Assembly (NCBI RefSeq): GCF_947494875.1
Contig: NZ_CANLWM010000008.1
Span: forward strand, 124,001 to 188,000
Direction of reading: 5' to 3'
Source: an uncultured Williamsia sp.
Lineage (GTDB): Bacteria; Actinomycetota; Actinomycetes; Mycobacteriales; Mycobacteriaceae
Length of the DNA stretch: 64,000 bases
Shown here piece after piece: positions 37,906-45,968 of the stretch (the first letter of the stretch is position 1; each line of letters starts with the position of its first letter). The notes beneath the pieces were generated by a model. That model saw only the letters and a program-made list of their open reading frames with translations. It ran no database searches and was not told where the DNA came from. The position numbers and the translations under genes were made by a program.

Positions 37906-38209
37906 GACACAAGGATGCACCACGAGGTCGTGCTCGAAGGAGCTGCCAACAGCGGTACTCGACGCGGCTTATGCCCCGGCGTTCCCGACGAAAATGAGGC
38001 GCGAAGGCAGCAGAATCAATAGCTCTCCAGCAAGTGCGGTCGCACTTCGGTGCGCCGTGACCACCCAACGGACCGCGAGCGACGTGGACGGCACCTTTGG
38101 AATCTACGGCGTCACTGACGACGCCCAGGAGATATTGGTGCCGCCCCACCCCGTCGAGGCGCCGCGCTTGGCGAAGGCCACCCAGGGCGGACTTGTCCTC
38201 GAGCCCCGT
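37906..38209. other. Gap between first cutinase and toxin gene
   Basis: About 300 bp with no supported gene. It contains a 7-bp inverted repeat, AAGTGCG (38032-38038) and CGCACTT (38041-38047), which could be an operator or terminator remnant. Long open frames crossing it have unnatural composition. Confidence 0.4.
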
Positions 38210-39091
38210 TCAAAAGAGCCCTGCCGGGGAGTCGGGTACCGCCTCTTCGTCAACCACGACAAACGGCAGCTCTGCAACCTGCGCGCCGTCGATGAACACC
38301 TCGACTCGGTAGGGCCCGGCCTCGTAGAACGACGGGCTGAGACCCAAGGTGAACAGCAGCGGGAGCAGCCTTGTTCTGTGATGCTGCGGGTGATCGGTCG
38401 GCAGCGCGGAGGGAATTTCGTCAACGGACACGAAGTGCCGCGGCGGCTTCATCACAGATACCTCTGGTCGGATTTGCGCCATGATGTGGTGGCCGTGCCC
38501 ATCGTCGCCGGCCGGGTGGAAGCGAGCGACCACATGAAACTGACAGTCGACGGGATAGCGGGCATCGCTCGGCACACTGATCCCACTCAATCCCAAGCGG
38601 TGGACCGTCGCCGTGTTGTCACGCCCGGTCTCGATCACCTCTGCCGCCAAAAACACGTACTCGAGCTCGTCGGACCGCGTCGGCCCGACGGTCCGCGAGC
38701 GCCACTTCGTCTCGAACCATTCCGCCGCCTTCTCGACGGTGGCGTTCGGGCCGTCTGCCCGCCACGCATCCAACGCCACCGAGTTGATGAAGAGTTCAGC
38801 CTCGATCGTGGGGACGTCTGGCAGCGCGAACGCGTTCATTCGTAGAAACGTCACCGCAGTGAACCACGCTGTGCGCTTGTTGCCGTCGTAGAAGTGCTGT
38901 GTGCCGGCGATCCCGTGCGCGTACGCCGCGGCCTTCAACCAGATGCTGGGGAATGCCTCCACACCGAAGTGCTCTGTCGCCGGCCGGTGCGCCGCACTCT
39001 CGACTCCGTCGTGATCACGAACCCCCACGCCACCGTCTTGGTCAGCGTTGATGGCGATGATTTGGTCCACCGTGAGGTAGACCGCGCTCAC
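38210..39091 (-). CDS. Doc/Fic-type toxin fused to an unknown C-terminal domain
   Basis: A 293-residue protein. Residues 1-125 form a Fic/Doc fold: LTVDQIIAIN at the start and QHFYDGNKRTAWFTAVTF near 65-80, matching the Doc signature H-x-F/x-D-x-NKRT. Doc proteins phosphorylate elongation factor Tu; other Fic proteins AMPylate. Residues about 140-293 are a separate beta-rich domain (VFLAAEVIETGRDN, CQFHVVARFHP, YRVEVFIDGAQVAELPFVVV), tentatively like DUF6941. Normal Doc is about 125 residues, so the fusion is unusual. GTG 39091 overlaps the upstream small gene's stop as GTGA. Confidence 0.8.
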   Translation of the reverse strand: MSAVYLTVDQIIAINADQDGGVGVRDHDGVESAAHRPATEHFGVEAFPSIWLKAAAYAHGIAGTQHFYDGNKRTAWFTAVTFLRMNAFALPDVPTIEAELFINSVALDAWRADGPNATVEKAAEWFETKWRSRTVGPTRSDELEYVFLAAEVIETGRDNTATVHRLGLSGISVPSDARYPVDCQFHVVARFHPAGDDGHGHHIMAQIRPEVSVMKPPRHFVSVDEIPSALPTDHPQHHRTRLLPLLFTLGLSPSFYEAGPYRVEVFIDGAQVAELPFVVVDEEAVPDSPAGLF

Positions 39092-39240
39092 TTCAGTCGC
39101 TCGGCCAGCTCCGCCCACCGCGGCTTCTCTGCCCCATAGGCGCGGTCAAACTCGTCGTCGGTGGCGAATCGGGGCGCGTCCGACGCGGTAGGTGAGCCTT
39201 CACCTGTCCGCTCGTCGTCTCGTGTCCGCGCCCTCGCCAT
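39088..39240 (-). CDS. Probable antitoxin of the Doc module
   Basis: A 50-residue hydrophilic protein (from MARARTRDDERTGEG) ending in a predicted helix, FDRAYGAEKPRWAELAERLK. It lies directly before the Doc-type toxin and shares a GTGA overlap, the usual antitoxin-toxin order. It does not look like a classical Phd. The ATG at 39240 is preferred, since a longer version from 39339 would read through a palindrome that looks like an operator; no good ribosome site supports either. Confidence 0.6.
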   Translation of the reverse strand: MARARTRDDERTGEGSPTASDAPRFATDDEFDRAYGAEKPRWAELAERLK

Positions 39241-39295
39241 GCCGGAGACAATACCGGCGATGGCGCCGATGCATTTCTCAGTCACCCGATAGACC

Positions 39296-39319
39296 CGCCC
39301 ATAACGCGGATTATGGGCG
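39296..39319. promoter_or_regulatory. Palindromic operator upstream of the toxin-antitoxin genes
   Basis: A perfect 9-bp inverted repeat, CGCCCATAA (39296-39304) and TTATGGGCG (39311-39319), with a 6-nt spacer. It lies about 56-80 nt before the proposed antitoxin start. Toxin-antitoxin operons usually repress themselves through such sites. Confidence 0.55.
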
Positions 39320-39515
39320 CGATCGACTGTCGACTTCATGGTTCAGATCGACTTGTGGCCCCGGATCCACGACCGCACGTTCGAAAGCCGGTCGAACCAC
39401 CCGATACCTCGCCCATCGTTGGCCGCGCCACTGTCCGGCCCGCGGCGGGGGCTTCGCTTGCTCGACGACCACCGTTGACGACCGAGCGCAACCACCGACA
39501 CGCTCTCCATGGCGA

Positions 39516-40418
39516 TCAGGTCCGCTCGAAGCCCGTCCAGGACTCGCTCGCCGGCGTGTACTGCTCAGCGGCCCAGAGAATGTCACCCCGGAGTGTCGCG
39601 GCGAGGACGTCGAGTTCTGACGGTCCCAGCGGTGTCGCGCCGGAGGCCGTCTGGAACCTCGTCGAGTCGGCGAGATACGTGGTGTGCGGGTGGCCGGAGA
39701 TGTCGGTGCCGAGGCGGAAGTCGCACACCGGATCACCGACGTGGCAGACGGACATCCGCCGGATCCCCGGCAACGAGTAGTAGGCGTCGATTCCCTTAGC
39801 GTCGACTCCGCTGGCCAGTGCTCCGAAAGGGTTGCGCCAGATGCCCTGTCCCCGGTCGCCGGTGCCCATCACGCCGTCGGCCTCCGGCTTCTGCAACGGG
39901 TCACCCATCAGCACTGCGGCGGCGACCACCGACCGCTTCGCGAGCTCGACGGCCACCCCGCGTGCCACGGCGGCGCCCTGCGAGAAGCCGACGAGGACGA
40001 CCATCGGTGCACATCCGGGGCTGCCCTTCGACCGCGCCGAGTCGTAGGCGGCGACCGCCGTCGAGACACCCGACGCGATCGACCGGCCGAAACTCCGGTG
40101 CCGGATCCCGTCCTCGGTGCCGACCGCCTGATAGCCGCGACCGACCGAGAGCACCGGCACCGCGCGGATGGACGGCTGGTCGCGGTAGGTCTCGGTCAGC
40201 AGGTGGCTGAGCGTCGCACCCTCCCAGCCCTCGGTGACCATGTCGCCGTAGCGCTTGGCGCCGACGCTACCGTCGCCACTCCCCCGAATCGGCATCACCA
40301 CGGCGGGTGCGCACTGCGAGTTCTTGGCGACGGCCGGCGCCGGGACGGCGATCAGGCCGACTGCGGAGAGCCCGACGACCGCCGCCGTCCACCATCGAGT
40401 CCCTCGTCGCACCCGCAC
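39516..40418 (-). CDS. Cutinase-family secreted esterase (second copy)
   Basis: A 300-residue exported hydrolase very similar to the protein at 37036-37905. A signal peptide (TAAVVGLSAVGLIAVPAPAVA) is followed by CAPAVVMPIRGSGDG, the nucleophile elbow LVGFSQGAAV, CHVGDPVCDF and HPHTTYL for the Ser-Asp-His triad. Shared strings such as FGRSIASGV/FGASIASGV and ALASGV show a recent common origin. The start is uncertain, GTG 40418 or GTG 40412, with no clear ribosome site. Confidence 0.85.
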   Translation of the reverse strand: MRVRRGTRWWTAAVVGLSAVGLIAVPAPAVAKNSQCAPAVVMPIRGSGDGSVGAKRYGDMVTEGWEGATLSHLLTETYRDQPSIRAVPVLSVGRGYQAVGTEDGIRHRSFGRSIASGVSTAVAAYDSARSKGSPGCAPMVVLVGFSQGAAVARGVAVELAKRSVVAAAVLMGDPLQKPEADGVMGTGDRGQGIWRNPFGALASGVDAKGIDAYYSLPGIRRMSVCHVGDPVCDFRLGTDISGHPHTTYLADSTRFQTASGATPLGPSELDVLAATLRGDILWAAEQYTPASESWTGFERT

Positions 40419-40459
40419 GATGATGCCGTACGTCGGCAACGGTCCGGACACACCGCAGG

Positions 40460-40855
40460 TCACATACAGAATGCGCTGCTGTAGTACGAGCTGTCGTCCT
40501 CGGACTCCGCCACCTTGCGGCCGTTCACGTAGATCGCGCAGTAGACGTAGCCGCCACTCTCGTCGGAGATCGATGTGCCGATGGAGTCGCCGTACTCGCC
40601 GGACCGGGAGTCGACGCTGATGCACGTGTGCCCGCCACCGATGGGGCGGCCCCGCAGCGACACGTTCTCCCGCGACGTCGTGTTCCCGTACGTGTTCGTG
40701 TACGAGACGTCGACGGCCGCGCCCGTCGCCGAGCACATCACCTGCCGGGCGGAGTCGTAGGAGTCCGTCACCACCGCGCCGGCGACCCCGACGCCGCCCG
40801 TGAGCAGCGCGACGGACAGGACGAGGACAGAGACGAAACGCGCACAGACCGACAT
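40460..40855 (-). CDS. Small secreted protein, MmpS-like fold
   Basis: A 131-residue protein. A leader (RFVSVLVLSVALLTGGVGVAGA) is followed by a beta-rich domain: VMCSATGAAVDVSYTNTYGNTTSRENVSLRG and VYCAIYVNGRKVAESE, ending AFCM. Paired Cys residues and the Cys-x-Ile-Tyr-Val-x-Gly strand resemble the C-terminal domain of MmpS transport accessory proteins, but no MmpL partner is nearby. The ATG at 40855 follows GGAGG by 5 nt. Divergent from the DUF222 gene. Confidence 0.65.
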   Translation of the reverse strand: MSVCARFVSVLVLSVALLTGGVGVAGAVVTDSYDSARQVMCSATGAAVDVSYTNTYGNTTSRENVSLRGRPIGGGHTCISVDSRSGEYGDSIGTSISDESGGYVYCAIYVNGRKVAESEDDSSYYSSAFCM

Positions 40856-41011
40856 GATGACCTCCGAGACAACGGGATTCGCCGAGTGCGGATCCGAGAT
40901 GTCCGAAAGGTAGCGGGACGGTCCGACACGATCGGTTGTCCACAGATCGGCCTGCGTCCACACCTCGACCGGTTGCGGGCGTTCTCGGCCGGAGTTGTCG
41001 GTGGGCCTGGC

Positions 41012-41017
41012 TAGTGT
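41012..41017 (+). promoter_or_regulatory. -10 element for a leaderless DUF222 transcript
   Basis: TAGTGT ends 7 nt before the ATG at 41025. This spacing puts the transcription start at or next to the start codon, and no ribosome site precedes the ATG. Leaderless mRNAs are common in this order. Confidence 0.45.
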
Positions 41018-41024
41018 CGTACAC

Positions 41025-42311
41025 ATGTTCGACGACGTGCTGGAGGCGGCTGACCGCCTCGCCGATGCCGTCCGCGAGTGCGAGGTGCCCGCCGACGATG
41101 ATGTGTTGCTGGCGGGGGTGCGGGCGGCGGTGGCTGCGCGTAACGCCGCGGATGGTTTGCTGGCCCGGCTGACCGGGGAGATCGAGTGCCGGGGCACCGC
41201 GAAGCGCCTGGGGTTCTCCGTGCGCGAACTCCTGCGCCGTAATGGGTGTGTGCCGGTGGTGGCGTCGCGGGCGATCCGGCTCGGTAGGGCGATCGGGCAC
41301 CTGCCCGCACTGGCCCGACATCTGCGGGACGGGTCGCTGTCGGCGGAGTTCGCCGACGCCGTCGCCCGCGGAGTCCGCCACGTCGCGATACGCACATGCT
41401 CACCGCTCGGATCGGACCTCGCGGTCGAAACCGAGGCGGCGTTGATCGGACACGCGCTTGCCGGACGCTCGCCGGTCGAGATCGACGACCGGGCCCGGGC
41501 GATCGCACTCGAGCACGAACCCGCGGTCGACGACGGCGAGCCGGCGACGCCGGTCGCGGAGGACACCACGCTCAACGAGGTGACCTGGGCGCAACGCGAC
41601 GACGGCCGACTGGCGGGAACGTTCGACCTCGACGTCGTGACCGGGGAACGCCTCATCGCGAATCTGGATGTGGCATCGCGCCCACGACCACTGCCGGATG
41701 GTTCGCCGGATCCGCGGTCGGCGCCGCAACGCCGAGCCGACGCGTTCGCACAAGTCGTCGAAGCCGCATCCCGGGCGCTCGGCACGGATGGTCTGGTGGC
41801 GCCGGCGAAGACCGAGATCCTGCTGACCGTCCCCGCACACGACACCGACTGCTGCGGAATCACCCCGGCGGGGCCGGCGCATCTGCAGTGGATGGGCACC
41901 GTCACCGACGAGGCCGTCTCGTTGTTGTCGTGTGATGCCTCGGTCACCCGCATCGCCGTCGACGTCGAACAGGCGCCGGTCGACATCTCACCCACAGCCC
42001 GCTTGTTCACCGGCCGCACCCGCAAAGCCATCGTCGCCCGCGACCAGTCGTGCGTCATGTGCGGCAACCCCGCCTCGTGGACCGACGTCCACCACATCGT
42101 CTTCCACTCCGACGGCGGTCCCACCACCTGCGACAACGGGTGCCTGCTGTGCCGAACCTGTCATGTGGCGGTGCACCAGCACGGCTGGGACATCGTCATG
42201 GGACCTGACCGCCACCCCTGGATCCGACCACCCGCCACGGTCGACCCCCGACGCGAACTGCAACCCGCCTACAACCGACGCACCCTGCGACTCGACACCA
42301 TCGCCGCCTGA
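41025..42311 (+). CDS. DUF222 / HNH endonuclease domain protein (13E12 type)
   Basis: A 428-residue protein. Residues 1-300 are the DUF222 helical domain (FDDVLEAADRLADAV; FSVRELLRRNGCVPVVASRAIRLGRA; DDGRLAGTFDLDVVTGERL). The C-terminus holds an HNH nuclease: CVMCGNPASWTDVHHIVFHSDGGPTTCDNGCLLCRTCHVAVHQ with two CxxC zinc pairs and the DVHHI catalytic segment. These 13E12 proteins are multicopy in Mycobacteriales and may be mobile or phage-related; their biology is unclear. ATG 41025 is the usual family start. Confidence 0.9.
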   Translation: MFDDVLEAADRLADAVRECEVPADDDVLLAGVRAAVAARNAADGLLARLTGEIECRGTAKRLGFSVRELLRRNGCVPVVASRAIRLGRAIGHLPALARHLRDGSLSAEFADAVARGVRHVAIRTCSPLGSDLAVETEAALIGHALAGRSPVEIDDRARAIALEHEPAVDDGEPATPVAEDTTLNEVTWAQRDDGRLAGTFDLDVVTGERLIANLDVASRPRPLPDGSPDPRSAPQRRADAFAQVVEAASRALGTDGLVAPAKTEILLTVPAHDTDCCGITPAGPAHLQWMGTVTDEAVSLLSCDASVTRIAVDVEQAPVDISPTARLFTGRTRKAIVARDQSCVMCGNPASWTDVHHIVFHSDGGPTTCDNGCLLCRTCHVAVHQHGWDIVMGPDRHPWIRPPATVDPRRELQPAYNRRTLRLDTIAA

Positions 42312-42479
42312 GAACCGACCAGCAACAGCACATTCCCCGCACCTGACCACCGGTCAGGACCGCAACAGCACCTTGACAACTCCACAGTGTGAGCCGTCGC
42401 ACGGCCGGCGGTCAGCTCGAGCGAGAGCCGCTGTCGGCACTGAAAAGCTGGTCGCACCGGACTCGGCGTCGTCCAGGGA

Positions 42480-42854
42480 TCAGGACGCCGTCGTCCACTG
42501 CGTCGTAGGTTGCAGGACGGCTTCGACGAGCGCATCGGTGCGCCAGGCGGTCACCTCGTGGTAGTCGGGGTCGGCCACCATGTCGCAGAACGCCTGGCGT
42601 GTCGGGTAGCGCACCAACAACACCGTGTCCCACGCCTGACCGTCCTCAGCGACGAGTGCCGTGCCCCCATCGCCGACGTACAGGACCTCGCCTCCGTACC
42701 GTGGCAGGAAGGTCGTGCGCAACGCCTCGGCGTAGCGCTCGTAGAGTTCTCGGCCACCGTCGGCGTATCGCAGGAGGTTGAGCATGACGACCGGACCCCC
42801 GGGATCCTCGGCCAGCAGACGTTTCAGATCGGCACCACGGGGATCGACAGCCAT
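42480..42854 (-). CDS. DUF1330 family protein
   Basis: A 124-residue dimeric alpha/beta-barrel type protein. VVMLNLLRYADGGRELYERYAEAL near residues 22-45, then EVLYVGDGGTALVAEDGQAWDTVLLVRYPTRQAFCDMVADPDYHEVTAWRTDAL, is the standard DUF1330 pattern. The reaction is unknown for the family. It starts 30 nt from the divergent antiporter gene and is convergent with the DUF222 gene. Confidence 0.85.
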   Translation of the reverse strand: MAVDPRGADLKRLLAEDPGGPVVMLNLLRYADGGRELYERYAEALRTTFLPRYGGEVLYVGDGGTALVAEDGQAWDTVLLVRYPTRQAFCDMVADPDYHEVTAWRTDALVEAVLQPTTQWTTAS

Positions 42855-42884
42855 GCACCCACGATCGCACACGGTCACCGGCCG

Positions 42885-44087
42885 ATGACAGCGTTCGCGA
42901 CCACCTTCGGGATCGCCCTGCTCGCCGCGGTGCTGCTGTCCCGACTGTCCGCACGCAGCCCGCTGTCGACGTCGGGCATCTTCCTGCTCGCCGGGCTCGT
43001 GGCCGGTCCCCTCGTCCTCGACGCCGACCATCTCTCCGCTGAGGTCGTCCGCGAAATCGCATCGGTGACCCTGTTCGCGGTCCTCTTCTCCGACGGTCAA
43101 CGAGCGCCGTTCTCCGACCTCCGTCGGCAGTGGCACGACCCGGCCCGCGCCCTGCTCATCGGGATGCCCCTCACGTTCGCCGTGGTCAGCCTGCTGGCGC
43201 ACCTGCTGATCGGACTCGACTGGACCACGGCGATGCTGATCGGCGCGATCCTGGCGCCGACCGATCCCGTCTTCGCCGCCGCGCTCGTCGGACGCGACGA
43301 CGTCCCGGCGCGCCTGCGCAGCCTGCTCAACATCGAGAGCGGACTCAACGACGGGATCGCGCTACCCGTCGTCCTCGTGTTGGTCGGCACGTTGGGCGGC
43401 GAGATCAGCGGCGAGAGCACATCTCTGGGTCCGCTTGTGCTCGAGATCGCCGTCGGTGTGGTGGTGGGCGTGGCTGTCCCGGTCGCAGCGGCGGGTCTGG
43501 TGCGCCTGCCCGTCCTCGGCGTGACCGATCGCGCCGCCACCGTGGGTCCGCTCGCGGTCGCGGTACTGCTCTACGTCCTGGCCGAGACCATCCACGCCAA
43601 CCCGTTCATCGCCGCCTTCGTCGCCGGCATCACGACGGCGACCGTCAGCCCCCGCGCATCCGAGGCGTTCGCGCCCGTCGGGGAGCTCGTCAGCGAACTG
43701 TCGAAGAACGGTGCGCTGCTGGCGTTCGGGGCGCTGATCACAGCAGAGCTGCTGGGTTCGGTGGGGGTGGTCGGTTGGGTGTTCGCCGCGCTCGTCCTCC
43801 TCGTCGGCCGCCCACTACCCGTCATGGTCGCGCTCGCCGGCAGCAGGCTGCCCCGTCGAGAACGGTTGTCGGCGGCGTGGTTCGGGCCGAAGGGATTCGC
43901 CAGCGTCGCCTACGGCCTGCTCGTGCTGAGCTCCGGCATCGAGGGCGCCGACCAGGTGCTCGCGCTCGTCGCGGTCACCGTCGTGCTGTCCATCGCAGCG
44001 CACAGCGCCACCGACACACCGGTCGCGATGATGCTGCACGAGCAACCCGACCCCGACCCGTACACCGGGGCACGACCGGACGGGTGA
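42885..44087 (+). CDS. Cation/proton antiporter (CPA1, NhaP-like)
   Basis: A 400-residue protein with about 12 membrane helices. LIGAILAPTDPVFAAALVGRDDVP near residues 118-140 and LLNIESGLNDGIALPVVLVL near 149-168 hold the conserved Asp residues of CPA1 antiporters (TDP and ND). It probably exchanges Na+ or K+ for protons at the cell membrane. ATG 42885; no C-terminal regulatory domain beyond a short acidic tail. Confidence 0.9.
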   Translation: MTAFATTFGIALLAAVLLSRLSARSPLSTSGIFLLAGLVAGPLVLDADHLSAEVVREIASVTLFAVLFSDGQRAPFSDLRRQWHDPARALLIGMPLTFAVVSLLAHLLIGLDWTTAMLIGAILAPTDPVFAAALVGRDDVPARLRSLLNIESGLNDGIALPVVLVLVGTLGGEISGESTSLGPLVLEIAVGVVVGVAVPVAAAGLVRLPVLGVTDRAATVGPLAVAVLLYVLAETIHANPFIAAFVAGITTATVSPRASEAFAPVGELVSELSKNGALLAFGALITAELLGSVGVVGWVFAALVLLVGRPLPVMVALAGSRLPRRERLSAAWFGPKGFASVAYGLLVLSSGIEGADQVLALVAVTVVLSIAAHSATDTPVAMMLHEQPDPDPYTGARPDG

Positions 44088-44111
44088 GATCTCGACGTCG
44101 GCCGAGGCGGA

Positions 44112-44591
44112 TCAGCTAGCGGGACACGCCTCCACCGGTACCCGCACCACGACGTCACCGGCGGTGGCGAAACGGAAGGTCACGTCGAACGAGATACCCG
44201 GACGAGCACTGTTCGTGAGACCGACCAGCCGGGTCGAGAGCTGTGCGCCGGCACCGACATCGGATCTGACGATGGCGCCGACCCCCACCGCGATGGGGAG
44301 GCTCGGTGTCGTCTCGACGCGGGCGGCCTCGTCGGTCCGGATGCCCACCAACTGGTCCCCGGCGGTGGTCGACGAGTTGGACACGGCGTACCGCATGGAC
44401 GCGCTGTCACCCACCTGAAGTGAACAGAACCCGTTGATCGACCGCGGGACGATGAACGCGTCTTCGACAGAGATCGGGTTGGTGTCGGTGCCGCTTCCGC
44501 GATTGCTCGACCCCGACGCGGTGTCCTCTCCGCATGCCGCCACCGACGTCATCGCGATCAGCGCTGCGGCCACTCCCACCCGACGTAGCAT
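44112..44591 (-). CDS. LpqE-like lipoprotein
   Basis: A 159-residue lipoprotein with the lipobox SVAAC at residues about 16-20. The rest is a beta-sandwich resembling LpqE of mycobacteria: VEDAFIVPR, GDQLVGIRTDEAARVE, STRLVGLTNSARPG and VTFRFATAGDVVVRVPVEA. These are related to the copper chaperone PCu(A)C fold, but the Met/His copper ligands of PCu(A)C are not evident. The function is unproven. Divergent from the DUF2254 gene. Confidence 0.75.
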   Translation of the reverse strand: MLRRVGVAAALIAMTSVAACGEDTASGSSNRGSGTDTNPISVEDAFIVPRSINGFCSLQVGDSASMRYAVSNSSTTAGDQLVGIRTDEAARVETTPSLPIAVGVGAIVRSDVGAGAQLSTRLVGLTNSARPGISFDVTFRFATAGDVVVRVPVEACPAS

Positions 44592-44644
44592 GAATCCGAC
44601 AATAGCCGCACCGGGTGCGTGCCGGACCGGATGGGGAACACTCT

Positions 44645-45958
44645 GTGAGATCCAGGCTCGCCCGTCTCGCCGAGTTGTTCTGGTTGGTACCCACGGTATT
44701 GGGGGTCACGGCGCTGGTTCTGGCGCAATCGCTGATCTCGGTGGACCGCGCGCTCGACGACGCCGACTTCGGCGTGTGGGGACGCCTGCTCTACCGCGTC
44801 GGGGCCAGCGGCAGCCGCGACATCCTGGGTGCGATCGGCGGATCGATGTTGGCTGTCGCCGCGACCTCCTTCTCGATCACCGTGTCCGTCCTCGCCACCG
44901 CCAGCTCGACCTACGGTCCCCGCCTGGTGCGCAACTTCATGAACGACCGCGGCAACCAGTTCGTCCTCGGGATGTTCGGGGCCACGTTCCTGTACGCCTT
45001 GATGGTCCTGCGGTCGATCCGGTCGGAGACCATCACCGAGGGTCAGTTCGTCCCCGACATCGCCGTCAACGTCGCCGTGTTGCTCGCCGTCGTCGACGTC
45101 CTGGTGTTGGTGTACTTCATCAACCACATCGCCGGATCCATCCAGGTGTCCACGCTGTCGGCACGTGTCCGCTCCGAACTGGTCGACGTCGTGGACGCCC
45201 TCTATCCCGAGACCCAGCCCGACAACGCGCGGCCCGCCCACGACTCGACACCGGCACTCCCGGCGAACATCCACAGCGCCACATCGGGATTCGTGATCGA
45301 CGTCGACGAGGTGTCGCTGCTGCGGACGGCAGCGACGAACGGTTGCCGCATCGAGGTGCGTGTCCGTCCGGGCGATCACGTCGTCGCGGGCGAACCGATC
45401 GCGCGCGTCCATCCGACGGAGAAGATCGCCGATGTCGCCGACGACATCTGCTCGGCGGTGCATCTGGGGGACACGCGAACTCCGCTGCACGACATACAGT
45501 TCGCAGTCCAACAACTCGTCGAGATGGCCGTACGCGCGCTGTCGCCGAGCACCAACGACCCGTTCACCGCACGCAACGCCCTCGACGAGCTGGCGACCGG
45601 GATGGTCCGCCTCGCAGATCGACCCACCCCGCTCCTCGGACGGGTCTGTCAGGACGACGTCCTGAGACTCGTGGTGGTCCGCGTCCCGGTCGACGAGCTG
45701 ATCGACGACATCTTCGAGTCCGTGCGGATCTATGCGCTCGATGCTCCCATCGCGATGTCCGGGGCCGTCACGCTCGCCCGCCGGATCGGGGTCACCGCCG
45801 CCGCGTCACAGCACGACGGCGACCACGTGGTCGACGCCGTCCGGCGCCACCTCGATCTGCTGGATCATGCGCTCGACATCGACGGTCACGACCATCCGTC
45901 CACCGTTCGCATCCGCGACGAGATCGCTGCCGCGAGAACGGCGATGTCGCCGGTCTGA
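44645..45958 (+). CDS. DUF2254 membrane protein
   Basis: A 437-residue protein. Four N-terminal membrane helices (residues 8-30, about 65-85, about 100-125, about 145-165) include SFSITVSVLATASSTYGPRLVRNFMNDRGNQFVLG, the family's best-conserved region. The cytoplasmic part has GFVIDVDEVSLL, VRPGDHVVAGEP and RALSPSTNDPFTARNALDEL, also conserved. Its role is unknown; the layout suggests a channel or sensor. GTG 44645 lies 7 nt after GGGGA; GTG 44615 is an alternative. Confidence 0.85.
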   Translation: MRSRLARLAELFWLVPTVLGVTALVLAQSLISVDRALDDADFGVWGRLLYRVGASGSRDILGAIGGSMLAVAATSFSITVSVLATASSTYGPRLVRNFMNDRGNQFVLGMFGATFLYALMVLRSIRSETITEGQFVPDIAVNVAVLLAVVDVLVLVYFINHIAGSIQVSTLSARVRSELVDVVDALYPETQPDNARPAHDSTPALPANIHSATSGFVIDVDEVSLLRTAATNGCRIEVRVRPGDHVVAGEPIARVHPTEKIADVADDICSAVHLGDTRTPLHDIQFAVQQLVEMAVRALSPSTNDPFTARNALDELATGMVRLADRPTPLLGRVCQDDVLRLVVVRVPVDELIDDIFESVRIYALDAPIAMSGAVTLARRIGVTAAASQHDGDHVVDAVRRHLDLLDHALDIDGHDHPSTVRIRDEIAAARTAMSPV

Positions 45959-45968
45959 CCTGACGCGG

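Noticed and set aside
36944-38149. A 401-codon minus-strand frame over the first cutinase
   Set aside because: Arg/Gly-rich shadow of the cutinase gene, which itself has a signal peptide and catalytic triad in another frame.
39241-39339. Longer antitoxin starting at 39339
   Set aside because: It would translate through a perfect palindrome with A/T-rich codons and lacks a ribosome site; kept only as an alternative.
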